From: Nodosilinea nodulosa PCC 7104
GTDB taxonomy: Bacteria; Cyanobacteriota; Cyanobacteriia; Phormidesmidales; Phormidesmidaceae
NCBI RefSeq assembly: GCF_000309385.1
Contig: NZ_JH976537.1
Coordinates: 4,327,984-4,391,983, forward strand
Length of the DNA stretch: 64,000 nucleotides
Direction of reading: 5' to 3'
Positions 8,491 to 18,257 of this stretch are shown in pieces; positions within the stretch are counted from its first letter, which is position 1; each line of letters starts with the position of its first letter. A program made the position numbers and the translations under genes. The notes under the pieces are model-generated. The model made no database searches and was not told where the DNA came from. It saw only the letters and a list, made by a program, of their open reading frames with translations.

Positions 8491-9912
8491 ATGGAATCCT
8501 TGATTGGCCAAACCCTGCACGGGCGCTACCAAATTCAGGTGTTACTGGGAAAGAAAATTGGGCGCAGGACCTTTCTAGCTACCGATTTAGAAACCCAATC
8601 ATCTGTTGTGATCAAGCTGCTGCTGTTTGGTCCGGACTTTAGCTGGGAGGATCTCAAGCTTTTTGAGCGCGAGGCCAAAACGCTGAAAGCGCTTAATCAT
8701 CCGGCCATTCCTAGCTATCTTGACAGCTTTGATATCGATGCTGAGACAGGCCAGGGATTTGCCCTGGTGCAGAGCTATATTGATGCCGTGCCGCTCGATG
8801 CGGCCGTTCAGAGCGGTCGCCGTTTTTCAGAGGCAGAACTGGTGGAAATCGCCGACCAGCTGCTAGCGATTCTGGTCTATCTTCACGGGCAGGTCCCGCC
8901 GGTTATTCACCGCGACATTAAACCCAGCAATATCCTATTGTCAAATCGATCTGGGCATCGCGTGGGCGATCTTTACCTGGTGGATTTTGGCTCAGTTCAA
9001 ACCGTCGCCGACAAAAAGAATGACACCATCACTATTGTTGGCAGCTATGGCTATATTCCCCTGGAGCAGTTTACGGGCCAAACCGTTCCGGCTTCTGATT
9101 TGTACAGCCTAGGAATGACCCTGGTGTATTTAATTGCGGGCAGGCATCCAGCTGATTTAAGCCAGGTTAACGGCAAAGTTCAGTTTGACAGCAGCGCCAT
9201 CGACAAGCGGTTTGCTCGGTGGCTGGAGAAAATGACCCACTTTCAGCTAGATAAACGATTTGAATCGGCCCAGATAGCGCTGGCGGCTCTCAAGTCTGAG
9301 GACGGCAGCTATGGCAGTCATATCGATCTGAGACCAAAAAATAGCCAGGTTGAAGTTTTTCGCGATCGCGATCGGCTCGAAATTAAGACCCTGCAACAGC
9401 CGATTGTAGGCTCTTGCCTGGGATGTTTGGGCCTCGCAGCTGTCACCATACTGGGTTTCTCGCTCACAGGAGCCATCGGCGGCGTGCTGACGATGGCGCT
9501 GGCCAGCCTGATCTTTATCATCTACGCCAATCAACTGCCATCCTGTAAATCAGTCATCACCATTGAGCGCGGCGGTAAGATTAGTAAATTCATTCAAACC
9601 AAGGCCACCAAGCAGAATATTAAATTTTCCGCCGCAGAAGATATCAGCCTTTTAATCTACAGTCCTGGCTACACGTTCGATCGCTACATTAACGAAAAGG
9701 GCAACACCATTCAGGGCGGCAAGGTGACGATTTACCCCAAGCTCTCTGTTTTTGCGGGTAGTGTTGAATATTCAATTGGGCATTCCCTCCTTTCCCAGGC
9801 CGAGCTGTGGTGGCTGGGGCAAGAACTCAGCGACTTTCTCGATCTCGAACTGCAAATTGTCTACCCCACGCCCAAGGTTCCGCCTGAGCAAACCTGCGGC
9901 TGCGGCTGTTAG
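8491..9912 (+). CDS. Membrane Ser/Thr protein kinase with Cys-Gly tail
   Basis: 473 residues. The kinase domain is at about residues 8-270: VAIK-type Lys in 'VVIKLL', catalytic 'HRDIKPSNIL', and 'VDFGSVQ' as the DFG motif. The glycine loop (LLGKKIGRRTF) is degenerate. Two adjacent membrane segments follow at about residues 302-350, then a ~120-residue domain I do not recognise. The protein ends in CGCGC, an unusual alternating Cys-Gly tail that could bind metal or be modified. The next gene starts 17 bases after the stop with its own GAGGA, so the two are probably co-transcribed. Confidence 0.88.
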   Translation: MESLIGQTLHGRYQIQVLLGKKIGRRTFLATDLETQSSVVIKLLLFGPDFSWEDLKLFEREAKTLKALNHPAIPSYLDSFDIDAETGQGFALVQSYIDAVPLDAAVQSGRRFSEAELVEIADQLLAILVYLHGQVPPVIHRDIKPSNILLSNRSGHRVGDLYLVDFGSVQTVADKKNDTITIVGSYGYIPLEQFTGQTVPASDLYSLGMTLVYLIAGRHPADLSQVNGKVQFDSSAIDKRFARWLEKMTHFQLDKRFESAQIALAALKSEDGSYGSHIDLRPKNSQVEVFRDRDRLEIKTLQQPIVGSCLGCLGLAAVTILGFSLTGAIGGVLTMALASLIFIIYANQLPSCKSVITIERGGKISKFIQTKATKQNIKFSAAEDISLLIYSPGYTFDRYINEKGNTIQGGKVTIYPKLSVFAGSVEYSIGHSLLSQAELWWLGQELSDFLDLELQIVYPTPKVPPEQTCGCGC

Positions 9913-9929
9913 CTGTTGAGGATTTTCCC

Positions 9930-10472
9930 ATGACTCCAGAGCAGCAAATTCTGTACGCAAAAATCTGCCGGTTTAAGCTAGACGATCCGGCAGCAGATTT
10001 TCCGTTTTCAGCCAAGCTGGCGTGGGAGTATCAGTGGACGGCTATGTACACCTACCGGGCAATTCAAGAGTATAAAAAATTTATGTTTTTGGCGGCGATC
10101 GCTGATCAAGATCTATCTCCTTCCACCGCTGTGGATCGGGTCTGGCATTTGCACCTGCTCTATACCCGTTCTTACTGGGATGAATTCTGCGGCAAAGTCC
10201 TGAATAAAACACTGCACCACTTTCCCGGCTTGGGGGGTGTCGATGAGGGATTGAAATACTATGCGCAATATTGTCAAACCCTGGATTTTTACCGCAGCTA
10301 TTTTGGCACACCGCCCGAAGACATCTGGAATCAGCCGAAGTTTAAAAGTGAAGAAGCGCTATTTCAGTGGATCGATCGTCAGCGGTACTGGATTGTTCGG
10401 CGACCCCGGCTAATTTTACGTTTGAAGCGGCATTTCAAAGGTCGACTTACGCTCTGGAAGACTGAGCAATAG
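9930..10472 (+). CDS. GRDP-like (DUF1399-type) protein
   Basis: 180 residues. The conserved segment 'STAVDRVWHLHLLYTRSYW' followed by 'LHHFPGLGG' resembles the glycine-rich domain-containing protein-like family (DUF1399), which has conserved His and Trp residues. The family assignment is from memory of the motif. There is no signal peptide or membrane segment, and no glycine-rich tail here. It probably forms an operon with the upstream kinase, whose tail is Cys-Gly rich. A role as a partner or substrate of that kinase is inference. Confidence 0.6.
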   Translation: MTPEQQILYAKICRFKLDDPAADFPFSAKLAWEYQWTAMYTYRAIQEYKKFMFLAAIADQDLSPSTAVDRVWHLHLLYTRSYWDEFCGKVLNKTLHHFPGLGGVDEGLKYYAQYCQTLDFYRSYFGTPPEDIWNQPKFKSEEALFQWIDRQRYWIVRRPRLILRLKRHFKGRLTLWKTEQ

Positions 10473-10480
10473 CCTGCAAT

Positions 10481-11389
10481 TCAGGTCGATTTTTTCGTCA
10501 CGCCCGATCGAAAGAAATCGAGCGTGGCCAAGACTGCCCCGCCCACAATTAGCGCGCAGGCCAACCCCACTGTCGCCGTTGCCTCTGCTCGCCCAAAGAT
10601 AATCAGCAGCACGGTCGACAGCAGCGGGGCCGCGTAGGACAGCGCCCCCAGCACCCGAATGTTGCCGTGCTTGACTCCGTAATCCCAGGTAAAAAAGGCC
10701 AGCCCGACTGGCCCCAGGCCCAGCCCCAGAATGGCCAGCCATTCCCATCCTGTAGGAACGACCGTTGTTTCAAATAGAGCATGGCAGACCCAGGCCAGAA
10801 TCGCTGTCGCCCCACAAAACCCTCCCACTGCATTGGTCGGAATTGCCCCAAACCGCCGCGACAGCAGCGAGTAGCCCGACCAGGTGAGGGCACAGACCAG
10901 CGCCGCCAGGTAGCCGGTGGTGTACTGGGCCTGAAAGCTAAAGCCCTGGCCCTTGGTCACGAGCAGGGCCGCGCCGAGGAACCCCGCGATCGCCCCCGCC
11001 CCGTGAAACCACCGCAGCCGCTCCCCCGGCAGCAGGGCCGAAAAAAACACGATCAGCAGCGGCCACAGGTAGGCGATTAAACTCGCCTCCACCGCCGGGG
11101 CGTGGCGCAGGGCCATGAAGTAGAAAAAGTGGTAGCCAAACAGACCAGCAATGCCGAGTACCCAAACCCGCCAGGGCAGCCGCAGGTGATTCAGCACGCT
11201 GCCCCCGGCCTGTCGCCAGGCCGCAAGGCCAATGCCGAAGGCGATCGTAAAGGACATTGCGGTGAGCTGAAACGGCGGTACGGTGCCGCTGAGATCCGTC
11301 AGCAGGGCCAGGGTGGCCCACATAAGCACCGCTGAGAAACCAATCACCGTCGGCTGTCGTTGGTTTCGTCCTGATTCTCCTGATTCCAT
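10481..11389 (-). CDS. EamA/DMT family transporter
   Basis: 302 residues with about ten hydrophobic helices, the 10-TM (two EamA repeats) architecture of the drug/metabolite transporter superfamily. 'GYHFFYFMALRHAPAVEASLIAYLWPLLIVFFSALL' ends the first repeat, as is typical. An inner-membrane permease; the substrate (amino acid, metabolite or drug) cannot be inferred. It is convergent with the GRDP-like gene, with only 8 bases between the stops, and divergent from the ABC genes. Confidence 0.88.
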   Translation of the reverse strand: MESGESGRNQRQPTVIGFSAVLMWATLALLTDLSGTVPPFQLTAMSFTIAFGIGLAAWRQAGGSVLNHLRLPWRVWVLGIAGLFGYHFFYFMALRHAPAVEASLIAYLWPLLIVFFSALLPGERLRWFHGAGAIAGFLGAALLVTKGQGFSFQAQYTTGYLAALVCALTWSGYSLLSRRFGAIPTNAVGGFCGATAILAWVCHALFETTVVPTGWEWLAILGLGLGPVGLAFFTWDYGVKHGNIRVLGALSYAAPLLSTVLLIIFGRAEATATVGLACALIVGGAVLATLDFFRSGVTKKST

Positions 11390-11482
11390 GGCGATCTTTT
11401 GCTGAACCCCTGGCTGTGTATTGTAGAGATGCCGCTGACTAAAACGTAAAACCTCCTCAATGCAGAGAGTTGACAGGTCACG

Positions 11483-12139
11483 ATGGAGCTAAGCCTCCCC
11501 CTACTGTCGGTTAAAAACCTGGGCCGCCAGCTGGGCGATCGCTGGCTGTGGCGGGGGGTGAGTTTTGAGCTAAGGGCAGGCGACTGTATGGGGCTAGTGG
11601 CTCCTTCGGGCGCAGGCAAAACCCTACTGATGCGCAATCTAGTCGTTCTCGACCCAATTCAGCAGGGGGAAGTCAGGTTTGAAGGCAAAACCCCGGCAGA
11701 GTGGGAGCTACCCGCCTACCGCAGCCGGGTGATGTACGTACCCCAGCGGGCGATCGCCCTCGATGGCACGGTGCAAGACAATCTCAAGCAGGTGTTTGAT
11801 TTGGCTATCCACCGCCAGCGCCAGTTTCAGCCAGACACCGTTTGCACCTGGCTCAAGCAGCTGGGGCGAGGTCCAGAATTCCTCAATCTTACCGGTTCTC
11901 GCCTTTCGGGTGGGGAGGCGCAAATTCTGGCGCTGCTGCGCGCCCTCCAGCTCGACCCCCAGGTGCTCTTGCTCGACGAACCCACCGCCTCCCTCGATGC
12001 TGCCACAACGGCCAAGGTTGAAGCTCTGCTGCATGACTGGCTGCGGCAGCCAGAGCGGGCCTGTATGCTGACCAGCCATGACACCGAGCAAATTCGCCGG
12101 GTGACCCACCGACAGCTCAACCTGGGGGACTTTGTCTAG
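11483..12139 (+). CDS. fetA: ABC transporter ATP-binding subunit (FetA-like)
   Basis: 218 residues. Walker A 'GLVAPSGAGKTLLMRN', Q-loop region 'MYVPQRAI', signature 'LSGGEAQILALLRAL', Walker B 'QVLLLDEPTASLD' and H-loop 'LTSHD' are all present. It pairs with the following permease, which belongs to the FetB/YbbM family; in E. coli FetAB exports iron and protects from peroxide stress. The stop overlaps the permease start by one base (TAGTG), showing translational coupling. The iron role is transferred from the family and not shown by the sequence. Confidence 0.85.
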   Translation: MELSLPLLSVKNLGRQLGDRWLWRGVSFELRAGDCMGLVAPSGAGKTLLMRNLVVLDPIQQGEVRFEGKTPAEWELPAYRSRVMYVPQRAIALDGTVQDNLKQVFDLAIHRQRQFQPDTVCTWLKQLGRGPEFLNLTGSRLSGGEAQILALLRALQLDPQVLLLDEPTASLDAATTAKVEALLHDWLRQPERACMLTSHDTEQIRRVTHRQLNLGDFV

Positions 12140-12945
12140 TGGAAAACAACTACATTGCCATTGGCTACGGGCAGCTGGCCCTCTCTGCCCTGCTGATTTT
12201 GGTGAACGTGGGGCTATCGGCGGCGCTGCGGCTGGGGCTGGGCCGGTCGCTGCTGGTTGCCGCCCTGCGCATGGTGGTGCAGCTGTTGCTGATTGGCTTT
12301 GTGCTGGAGTGGCTGTTTACCCAGGACAACGCCCTGGTGGTGGTGGCGATCGCGCTGGTCATGGCCGCGATCGCCGGAGTGTCTGCCGTCAACCGCACCC
12401 AGCGGCGCTTTGGGGGCATCTACTGGCACAGCCTGCTGTCTGTGCTGTCCGCCTCGGCCCTGGTGACGGGCTTTGCCATGGTCGGCATCATTCGGGTGCA
12501 GCCCTGGTACGACCCCCAGTACCTGATTCCGATGCTGGGCATGGTGCTGGGCAACACCCTCAACGGCATTTCCCTGGGGCTAGACCGCTTTATGGAAGGA
12601 CTGATCACCCAGCGAGACCAGATCGAAACTCTGCTGGTCCTGGGAGCCACCCGGTGGGAAGCGGCCCACGACCAGGTGCGCAGCGCCATTCGCGTCGGCA
12701 TGATCCCCACCATCAACTCGATGACGGTGATGGGGCTGGTCAGCCTGCCGGGCATGATGACCGGGCAAATACTGGCTGGGGCCAACCCCATCGACGCTGT
12801 GCGCTACCAGATTGTGATCATGTTTATGATTGCCGCCGGAGCCGCCCTGGGGATTTTTGCCGTGGTGCTGCTGGCCTACCGCCGCCTGCTCAGCCCAGAG
12901 CACCAGCTGCGGCTCGACTATTTAGAGAAAGCGGGCCACCGATGA
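12139..12945 (+). CDS. fetB: ABC transporter permease (FetB-like, UPF0014)
   Basis: 268 residues from a GTG start overlapping the fetA stop. About 6-7 membrane segments are visible. The family signature region 'YLIPMLGMVLGNTLNGISLGLDRF' and 'LGATRWEAAHDQVRSAIRVGMIPTINSM' (the coupling-helix region) match the FetB/YbbM family. It would form the membrane channel of the complex with FetA. A bidirectional hairpin terminator follows at 12970-13007. Confidence 0.88.
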   Translation: MENNYIAIGYGQLALSALLILVNVGLSAALRLGLGRSLLVAALRMVVQLLLIGFVLEWLFTQDNALVVVAIALVMAAIAGVSAVNRTQRRFGGIYWHSLLSVLSASALVTGFAMVGIIRVQPWYDPQYLIPMLGMVLGNTLNGISLGLDRFMEGLITQRDQIETLLVLGATRWEAAHDQVRSAIRVGMIPTINSMTVMGLVSLPGMMTGQILAGANPIDAVRYQIVIMFMIAAGAALGIFAVVLLAYRRLLSPEHQLRLDYLEKAGHR

Positions 12946-12969
12946 CCCAGAGGATTATTTAATTACACC

Positions 12970-13007
12970 AAAAACCGGGTTTCTATGGAAGTGGAAACCC
13001 GGTTTTT
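12970..13007 (+). terminator. Terminator hairpin after fetB
   Basis: AAAAACCGGGTTTC (12970-12983) and GAAACCCGGTTTTT (12994-13007) form a perfect 14-bp stem with A and T runs on both sides, so it can act on either strand. A related CCGGGTTTC...GAACCCGG-TTTTT hairpin lies at 14565-14596, and half of the motif at about 22039. Confidence 0.85.
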
Positions 13008-13042
13008 AATGGACAGGCGTCCATAGCCTGGGTCTGGCATTC

Positions 13043-13195
13043 ATACCAAATCCTGATCAGCTACCCCCGATTCCCTAGTGGTGCATTGCGGCTAATCAAA
13101 GCCATCAGGGCGCTGCCAGGCGAGGGTGTAGCCGCGAATGCACCCTACGGTTCTACCTTTTGGGAATCGGGATTATGGGGATTCGGATTTGGTAT
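13043..13195. mobile_element. MITE family 1, copy 1 (ATACCAAAT ends)
   Basis: 153 bp with imperfect terminal inverted repeats of about 33 bp: the left end starts ATACCAAATCCTGATC and reaches CCCGATTCCC, and the right end is its complement ending GATTCGGATTTGGTAT. The interior holds a GGTGCATTGCGGCT/AGCCGCGAATGCACC hairpin. It is about 97% identical to 62750-62900 (3 substitutions and two 1-base gaps). No coding capacity. The mobilising transposase is not in this window. Confidence 0.88.
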
Positions 13196-13199
13196 CAGA

Positions 13200-14430
<1,231 letters not shown>

Positions 14431-14510
14431 ATCCCCCTACCCTGCGGGAAGCCGCAAGCGTCTATAAAAGGGGGGACTTCTACCCCCCTTTTGAAGGGGG
14501 CAGGGGGGAT
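14431..14510. repeat. Large inverted repeat (ATCCCCCT type)
   Basis: The outer arms ATCCCCCTACCCTGC (14431-14445) and GCAGGGGGGAT (14500-14510) pair. Inside, AAAAGGGGGG and CCCCCCTTTT form a second stem. This ATCCCCC/GGGGGAT hairpin type is a common dispersed repeat in cyanobacterial spacers. It lies just downstream of the IS110 transposase. Confidence 0.7.
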
Positions 14511-14564
14511 CAGCAGGTGGCTCAAAGCTACAGCAGATCACGTTTCAAGCGCCCTCTCAGGCAG

Positions 14565-14596
14565 CCGGGTTTCTAAATTGGCAGAACCCGGTTTTT
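14565..14596 (+). terminator. CCGGGTTTC hairpin with T run
   Basis: CCGGGTTTC (14565-14573) and GAACCCGG (14584-14591) followed by TTTTT. Oriented to stop transcription coming from the IS110 side, just before the convergent SLH gene ends. Confidence 0.65.
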
Positions 14597-14605
14597 GCAG
14601 TGGCC

Positions 14606-15868
14606 TCAGTTGCTGGCGATCGCATCCACCGTGAAGTCAGAGCGCATGGTGAGGTCAAGATCGCTGGGGCGAATCACCACCACCGCACTGTCAGAGGTGA
14701 CCTGGTTGTCGCCATTAATAATCGAGCCAACCACATTGCCCAGGCTGTTGTTGCCGGTAATGGAGGCCAAAATCGACTGGGCCGCGCCGGTAATCAGCGC
14801 CCCTTGCAGGGTGCCATTGCCGACGCTGTTGGTGGCCGCGATCGCGCTCGACTCGGCATTGATGTTATAGGTGCGCCCGTTGACGGTGAGGTTGTCGGCT
14901 ACGTATTTAGCCGCTGTCACCGAAGACCCGCGAATCTCGACTGGCACAATCCGGCCCTGCACGGTGCTGCCCGCCGGAATCAGCACTTGATTTTGGCTGT
15001 TGCGAATGGGCTGGGCAATCTCCAGGCTGGTGGCCACGGTTTGGCCGGGGGCTACCACGATATCCACATCGGCGTTGGGGTAGCGTACGTCGAGCTGGGT
15101 GCCGTTGGGCACCAGGCGGGGCGAGCTAGCGGTGTTGCCAGAGTTAGATCCAGAGTTGGAGCCAGGGGCATAGCCCACAATGTAGTTGCTGGCGCTCAGC
15201 CCAGCTTGCAGGGCGGGCATGCGGCCCTGGGCTACCAGTGCCTGGTAGATAAAGGCGGCCACATCGGCGCGGGTGGCGGTGCGCTGAGGTTGCAGCGTAT
15301 CGACGTTGGGGTAGTTGACCACCAGGCGATTTTCGGTGGCGGCGGCAACGGGGCCTTCGCCGTAGGCGGGAATCTGGCCCGCATCGCGGTAGACGCTCAG
15401 CACCTGGTTAATCGAGCCGCTGGGGTTGTAGTCGAGGCCGTTGGCCAGAGCGACCAAGGCCTGCACCCGAGGAATCTGGGTTTCGGGCTGAAAGGCTCCG
15501 TTGGGATAGCCGGAGAGAAAGCCCTGGCTGTAGGCATCGGCGATCGCGGCGTTGGCCCAGTAGCTGCTGGAGACATCGCTGAATCGGGGAGCGGTGCGAT
15601 CGCGGGGCTGGTTAAAAGCATTGCGCACAATGGCGGCAAACTGGGCGCGAGTCACCGGCTGATCGGGCCGAAAAGTGCCATCGGGGAACCCGGCAATAAT
15701 CTGTTCAGAGGCCAGATTCTCGATGAAAGGGCGGGCCCAGTAGCTGGCGCCGACATCGCTAAACTCAGCGGTTTGGGCCATAGCCGGCAGCGCCAGGGTG
15801 GTGACCGCCGCCGCTCCCAGGGTTGCCAGGGCTGCGGTTTTGGTAGAGAGGTTCAATACGGTGCTCAT
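14606..15868 (-). CDS. SLH-domain outer-membrane protein (1)
   Basis: 420 residues from the ATG at 15868; an upstream extension in frame lacks the look of coding sequence. The signal peptide ends 'ALPAMAQ'. Three S-layer homology units follow (FSDVGASYWARPFIENLA...IIAGFPDGTFRPDQPVTRAQFAAIV; FSDVSSSYWANAAIADAYSQGFLSGYPNGAFQPE; a third diverged one to about residue 210). The C-terminal ~200 residues are glycine- and asparagine-rich and beta-like. In cyanobacteria SLH domains anchor porins and related proteins to the peptidoglycan-linked polysaccharide. Paralogous with 42697-43935. Confidence 0.87.
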   Translation of the reverse strand: MSTVLNLSTKTAALATLGAAAVTTLALPAMAQTAEFSDVGASYWARPFIENLASEQIIAGFPDGTFRPDQPVTRAQFAAIVRNAFNQPRDRTAPRFSDVSSSYWANAAIADAYSQGFLSGYPNGAFQPETQIPRVQALVALANGLDYNPSGSINQVLSVYRDAGQIPAYGEGPVAAATENRLVVNYPNVDTLQPQRTATRADVAAFIYQALVAQGRMPALQAGLSASNYIVGYAPGSNSGSNSGNTASSPRLVPNGTQLDVRYPNADVDIVVAPGQTVATSLEIAQPIRNSQNQVLIPAGSTVQGRIVPVEIRGSSVTAAKYVADNLTVNGRTYNINAESSAIAATNSVGNGTLQGALITGAAQSILASITGNNSLGNVVGSIINGDNQVTSDSAVVVIRPSDLDLTMRSDFTVDAIASN

Positions 15869-16375
15869 TGTGAATGGGTCCTTGACAGTGCAATTTGACA
15901 GCGTAATTTCAATGGGATGGCTAGACTGCCGCCACTCGTCGCAGCAAATCTGCTCTAGACCGAGGCAGAGAGCAACTGGAGGCAGAAACGCGGAAAAAAG
16001 CCAAGTCTGCCCAGATTTTGGCAGAACCAACCCCAGGTCCAGGGGCTAAACCCCTGAGAAAAAGCTAGGGCGCCGGGCTAGATAAATCGTAAATGCACCG
16101 ACGAGTCGATCGATTTGTCTGTTCTTTTGATTACAGACTGCCAGCTTGGTGCCAGTGTTCCTATCCTTCAAAAGGCTGAATTCAGCATTGCTCAGTCTAA
16201 ATGAGGCTCTATCTCAGGAAAATTTCAGCTTGGCCTGACATGCTCTCCCTAACATCCTGAGCTAACTCACCGGGTCCACCGTAGCCCTGCTGGGGCGCAG
16301 CCCTACGCAGGGTGTGGCAGCCGGGCTCGGGGGGCCAGTATCCATCGAAATCAGTATTGAGGGTAAATAACGGCG
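15869..16375. other. Intergenic region between SLH gene and redox cluster
   Basis: Divergent spacer of about 500 bp. It should contain promoters for the SLH gene (minus) and the Met-rich lipoprotein (plus). A short CTGGGGCGCAGCCCTACGCAGGG palindromic stretch lies at 16289-16311. No coding sequence is convincing. Confidence 0.4.
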
Positions 16376-16744
16376 ATGAAATTGAAATTTTTAGTTTTGG
16401 TGGCCAGCTTAGCTTTAACCTCCACCCTGGTGGCCTGTGGTGGGAGTACTCCCAAAACCGAGACGGCCCCTGCCGGTGACGCTATGGAGCAGCCCAGCGG
16501 TGCGGCGCAGGGCGACGCCATGAAGGAAGACGGCAGCGCCATGGAAGGCGACGCCATGAAGGAAGACGGCAGCGCCATGGAAGGCGACGCCATGAAGAAA
16601 GACGGTAGCGCCATGGAAGGCGATGCCATGAAGAAAGACGGTAGCGCCATGGAAGGCGATGCCATGAAAAAAGACGGCAGCGCCATGGAAGGCGACGCTA
16701 TGAAAGATGATGGCGGAGCGATGGAAGAAACCGGCTCCAAGTAG
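16376..16744 (+). CDS. Methionine-rich repeat lipoprotein (MXKDX-like)
   Basis: 122 residues. A lipoprotein signal peptide ends in the lipobox 'LVAC', so Cys21 would be the lipidated N-terminus. The mature 102 residues are almost all a 12-residue repeat, GDAMK-x-DGSAME, five times plus a diverged sixth, with 13 Met, no other Cys and no aromatic residue or His. At DNA level this is a 36-bp tandem repeat. It resembles 'pentapeptide MXKDX repeat' proteins and the Met-rich periplasmic MrpX that scavenges hypochlorite in Azospira. It heads a same-strand cluster with TlpA-like, CcdA, cytochrome b and an MsrP-fold molybdoenzyme. An oxidant-sink role is inference. Confidence 0.88.
   Translation: MKLKFLVLVASLALTSTLVACGGSTPKTETAPAGDAMEQPSGAAQGDAMKEDGSAMEGDAMKEDGSAMEGDAMKKDGSAMEGDAMKKDGSAMEGDAMKKDGSAMEGDAMKDDGGAMEETGSK
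16496..16728 (+). repeat. 36-bp tandem repeat within the lipoprotein gene
   Basis: About six head-to-tail units (GGCGACGCCATGAAG...GCCATGGAA), near-identical at the DNA level. Copy number could change by slippage or recombination without a frameshift, because each unit is 12 codons. It also keeps a long reading frame open on the other strand. Confidence 0.85.
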
Positions 16745-16833
16745 CTCCAGGTAAAGGATGGTTTGTCGCTGGCCTCGGCCCCTCGGCCCGGCGCCAGCGA
16801 TCGCAACTAACGCAGCATTTGGACAATCGCCCC

Positions 16834-17439
16834 ATGGATAAACCCCTATTGCAGCGGCGCCAGCTCCTCTATGCCGGGCTGGGGCTGGCCGGAGCTACCG
16901 CCGCGATCGCCTACGGCTTGGGTGCTCGCCAGTCTCCCCCGCCCCGCAGCAGTGATGCTGACGCAGCCCCCGCCAACAGCGCCACGGCGGCGGCCCCGGC
17001 CCCCGGTGGCCAGCCCATGCCCGAGCTGCGTGGCATTAGCCAGTGGCTCAACTCCGAGCCGCTGACGATCGCCAGCCTCAGGGGCAATGTGGTCCTGCTC
17101 CAGTTTTGGACCTTCAGCTGCATCAACTGCCAGCGTACCCTGCCCTCTCTGGTGGGCTGGCACCAGCGCTACGCCGACCAGGGGCTAAAAATTATTGGCG
17201 TGCACACCCCCGAGTTTGCCTACGAGCGCGAGGTCAACAATATCCGGCAGGCGCTACAGCAGCACGGCATCACCTATCCGGTACCCGTAGATAACGACTT
17301 CCAAACCTGGCGAGCCTACGACAATCGGTACTGGCCCCACCTGTTTTTGGCCGATCGCAATGGCATCATGCGCTACGACCACATTGGCGAAGGGGCCTAC
17401 GACACCACTGAGCAAACCATTCGCGCGCTGCTGGGGTAG
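16834..17439 (+). CDS. TlpA/DipZ-type thioredoxin-like protein
   Basis: 201 residues from the ATG at 16834 (a TTG lies 15 bases upstream). The N-terminus 'LLQRRQLLYAGLGLAGA' looks like a twin-arginine or uncleaved membrane signal. An Ala/Pro linker leads to a thioredoxin fold with the redox motif CINC in 'LLQFWTFSCINCQRTLPSL', then 'IIGVHTPEF' and 'YPVPVDND'. This WTFxCINC form is typical of the thioredoxin domain of DipZ-like proteins. It would act outside the inner membrane, taking electrons from the CcdA-type protein encoded 5 bases downstream. Confidence 0.87.
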   Translation: MDKPLLQRRQLLYAGLGLAGATAAIAYGLGARQSPPPRSSDADAAPANSATAAAPAPGGQPMPELRGISQWLNSEPLTIASLRGNVVLLQFWTFSCINCQRTLPSLVGWHQRYADQGLKIIGVHTPEFAYEREVNNIRQALQQHGITYPVPVDNDFQTWRAYDNRYWPHLFLADRNGIMRYDHIGEGAYDTTEQTIRALLG

Positions 17440-17444
17440 AAGCT

Positions 17445-18134
17445 ATGGCGGCAGGTGCATCGTTGGGGCTGGCGTGGCTGGGCGGCGTGCTGACCGTGCT
17501 GTCGCCCTGCATTTTGCCGGTGCTGCCGATCGTGGTGGGGCGATCGCTGCAATCGCACCGCTACGGTCCGGTGGCGCTGGTGGCGGGTCTGGTGGGCGGC
17601 TTTGCGGTGGCGGGCAGTCTGCTGGGCGTTACTGCTCACTGGTTTACGGGCCTGGCCAACGGGCTGCGCTACGGCGCGATCGCCATTCTCCTCGGCCTCG
17701 GCCTCGCCGCTCTGTTCCCCCAGCTCAGCTACCGAGTCCTAGGCTACCTACCGATCGGCAAAGCCCTGAAAGAACCGACACGCCTGGGGCTACCGGGAGA
17801 ATTTTGGCTCGGCACCCAGCTGGGCCTGCTCTGGACCCCCTGCGCCGGGCCGGTGCTAGGCAGCATTTTGGTGCTGGCGGCGGTCGATCGCCAGGTGGCC
17901 GGTGCCTTCGGGCTACTGGTCGCCTACGGACTGGGGGCGGCCCTGCCTTTGCTGGCGATCGCCTACGGTGGCCGTTCCGTCAGCCAGCGCCTGCTGGGGC
18001 TGCGCCGCCACAGCGCCAAACTACAGCGGCTCGGCGGCGGGCTGATCATCGGCACCGCGATCGCTATCCTATTGGGGTGGGATATCAAAGTTCAGCTCTG
18101 GCTGGCCCCGCTCTTCCCCCGCCTGCCCCTCTAA
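17445..18134 (+). CDS. ccdA: CcdA-type thiol-electron transporter
   Basis: 229 residues with six hydrophobic segments. The two membrane cysteines are in 'LSPCILPVLP' (near residue 24) and 'LLWTPCAGPVLG' (near residue 131), the paired P-C motifs of CcdA/DsbD-beta. It would carry reducing equivalents from cytoplasmic thioredoxin across the membrane to the adjacent TlpA-like protein. In photosynthetic organisms CcdA also serves cytochrome c assembly, so this copy could do that. Placement beside a molybdoenzyme and a Met-rich lipoprotein suggests another client. Confidence 0.88.
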   Translation: MAAGASLGLAWLGGVLTVLSPCILPVLPIVVGRSLQSHRYGPVALVAGLVGGFAVAGSLLGVTAHWFTGLANGLRYGAIAILLGLGLAALFPQLSYRVLGYLPIGKALKEPTRLGLPGEFWLGTQLGLLWTPCAGPVLGSILVLAAVDRQVAGAFGLLVAYGLGAALPLLAIAYGGRSVSQRLLGLRRHSAKLQRLGGGLIIGTAIAILLGWDIKVQLWLAPLFPRLPL

Positions 18135-18257
18135 AAAAGTTTTGAATTTTGAACTTTGAATTTTGAACTTTGAACCTCAAGCCCCAACCCACCCGGCCAT
18201 TCAACCCTCAAACCCTACCCATCCTGCTTCCTCCAGTGGTTTATTCCAAGTAACCCC
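18135..18257. other. Spacer with GAATTTTGAACTTT simple repeat
   Basis: Direct repeats of GAATTTTGAACTTT at about 18140-18172, followed by a C-rich stretch of CCC/ACCC type. Such AT-rich repeats are common cyanobacterial spacer fillers. It separates ccdA from the cytochrome b gene but no terminator is evident. Confidence 0.4.

Noticed and set aside
14600-15898. 432-codon open frame antisense to SLH gene 1
   Set aside because: It mirrors the real SLH gene, which has signal peptide and domain motifs; the antisense product is Gly/Ala/Val-rich without any domain.
16351-16806. 151-codon antisense frame over the Met-rich lipoprotein (repeats of MALPSFFMASPS type)
   Set aside because: It is only the reverse of the 36-bp tandem repeat; the plus strand has a proper lipobox and operon context.
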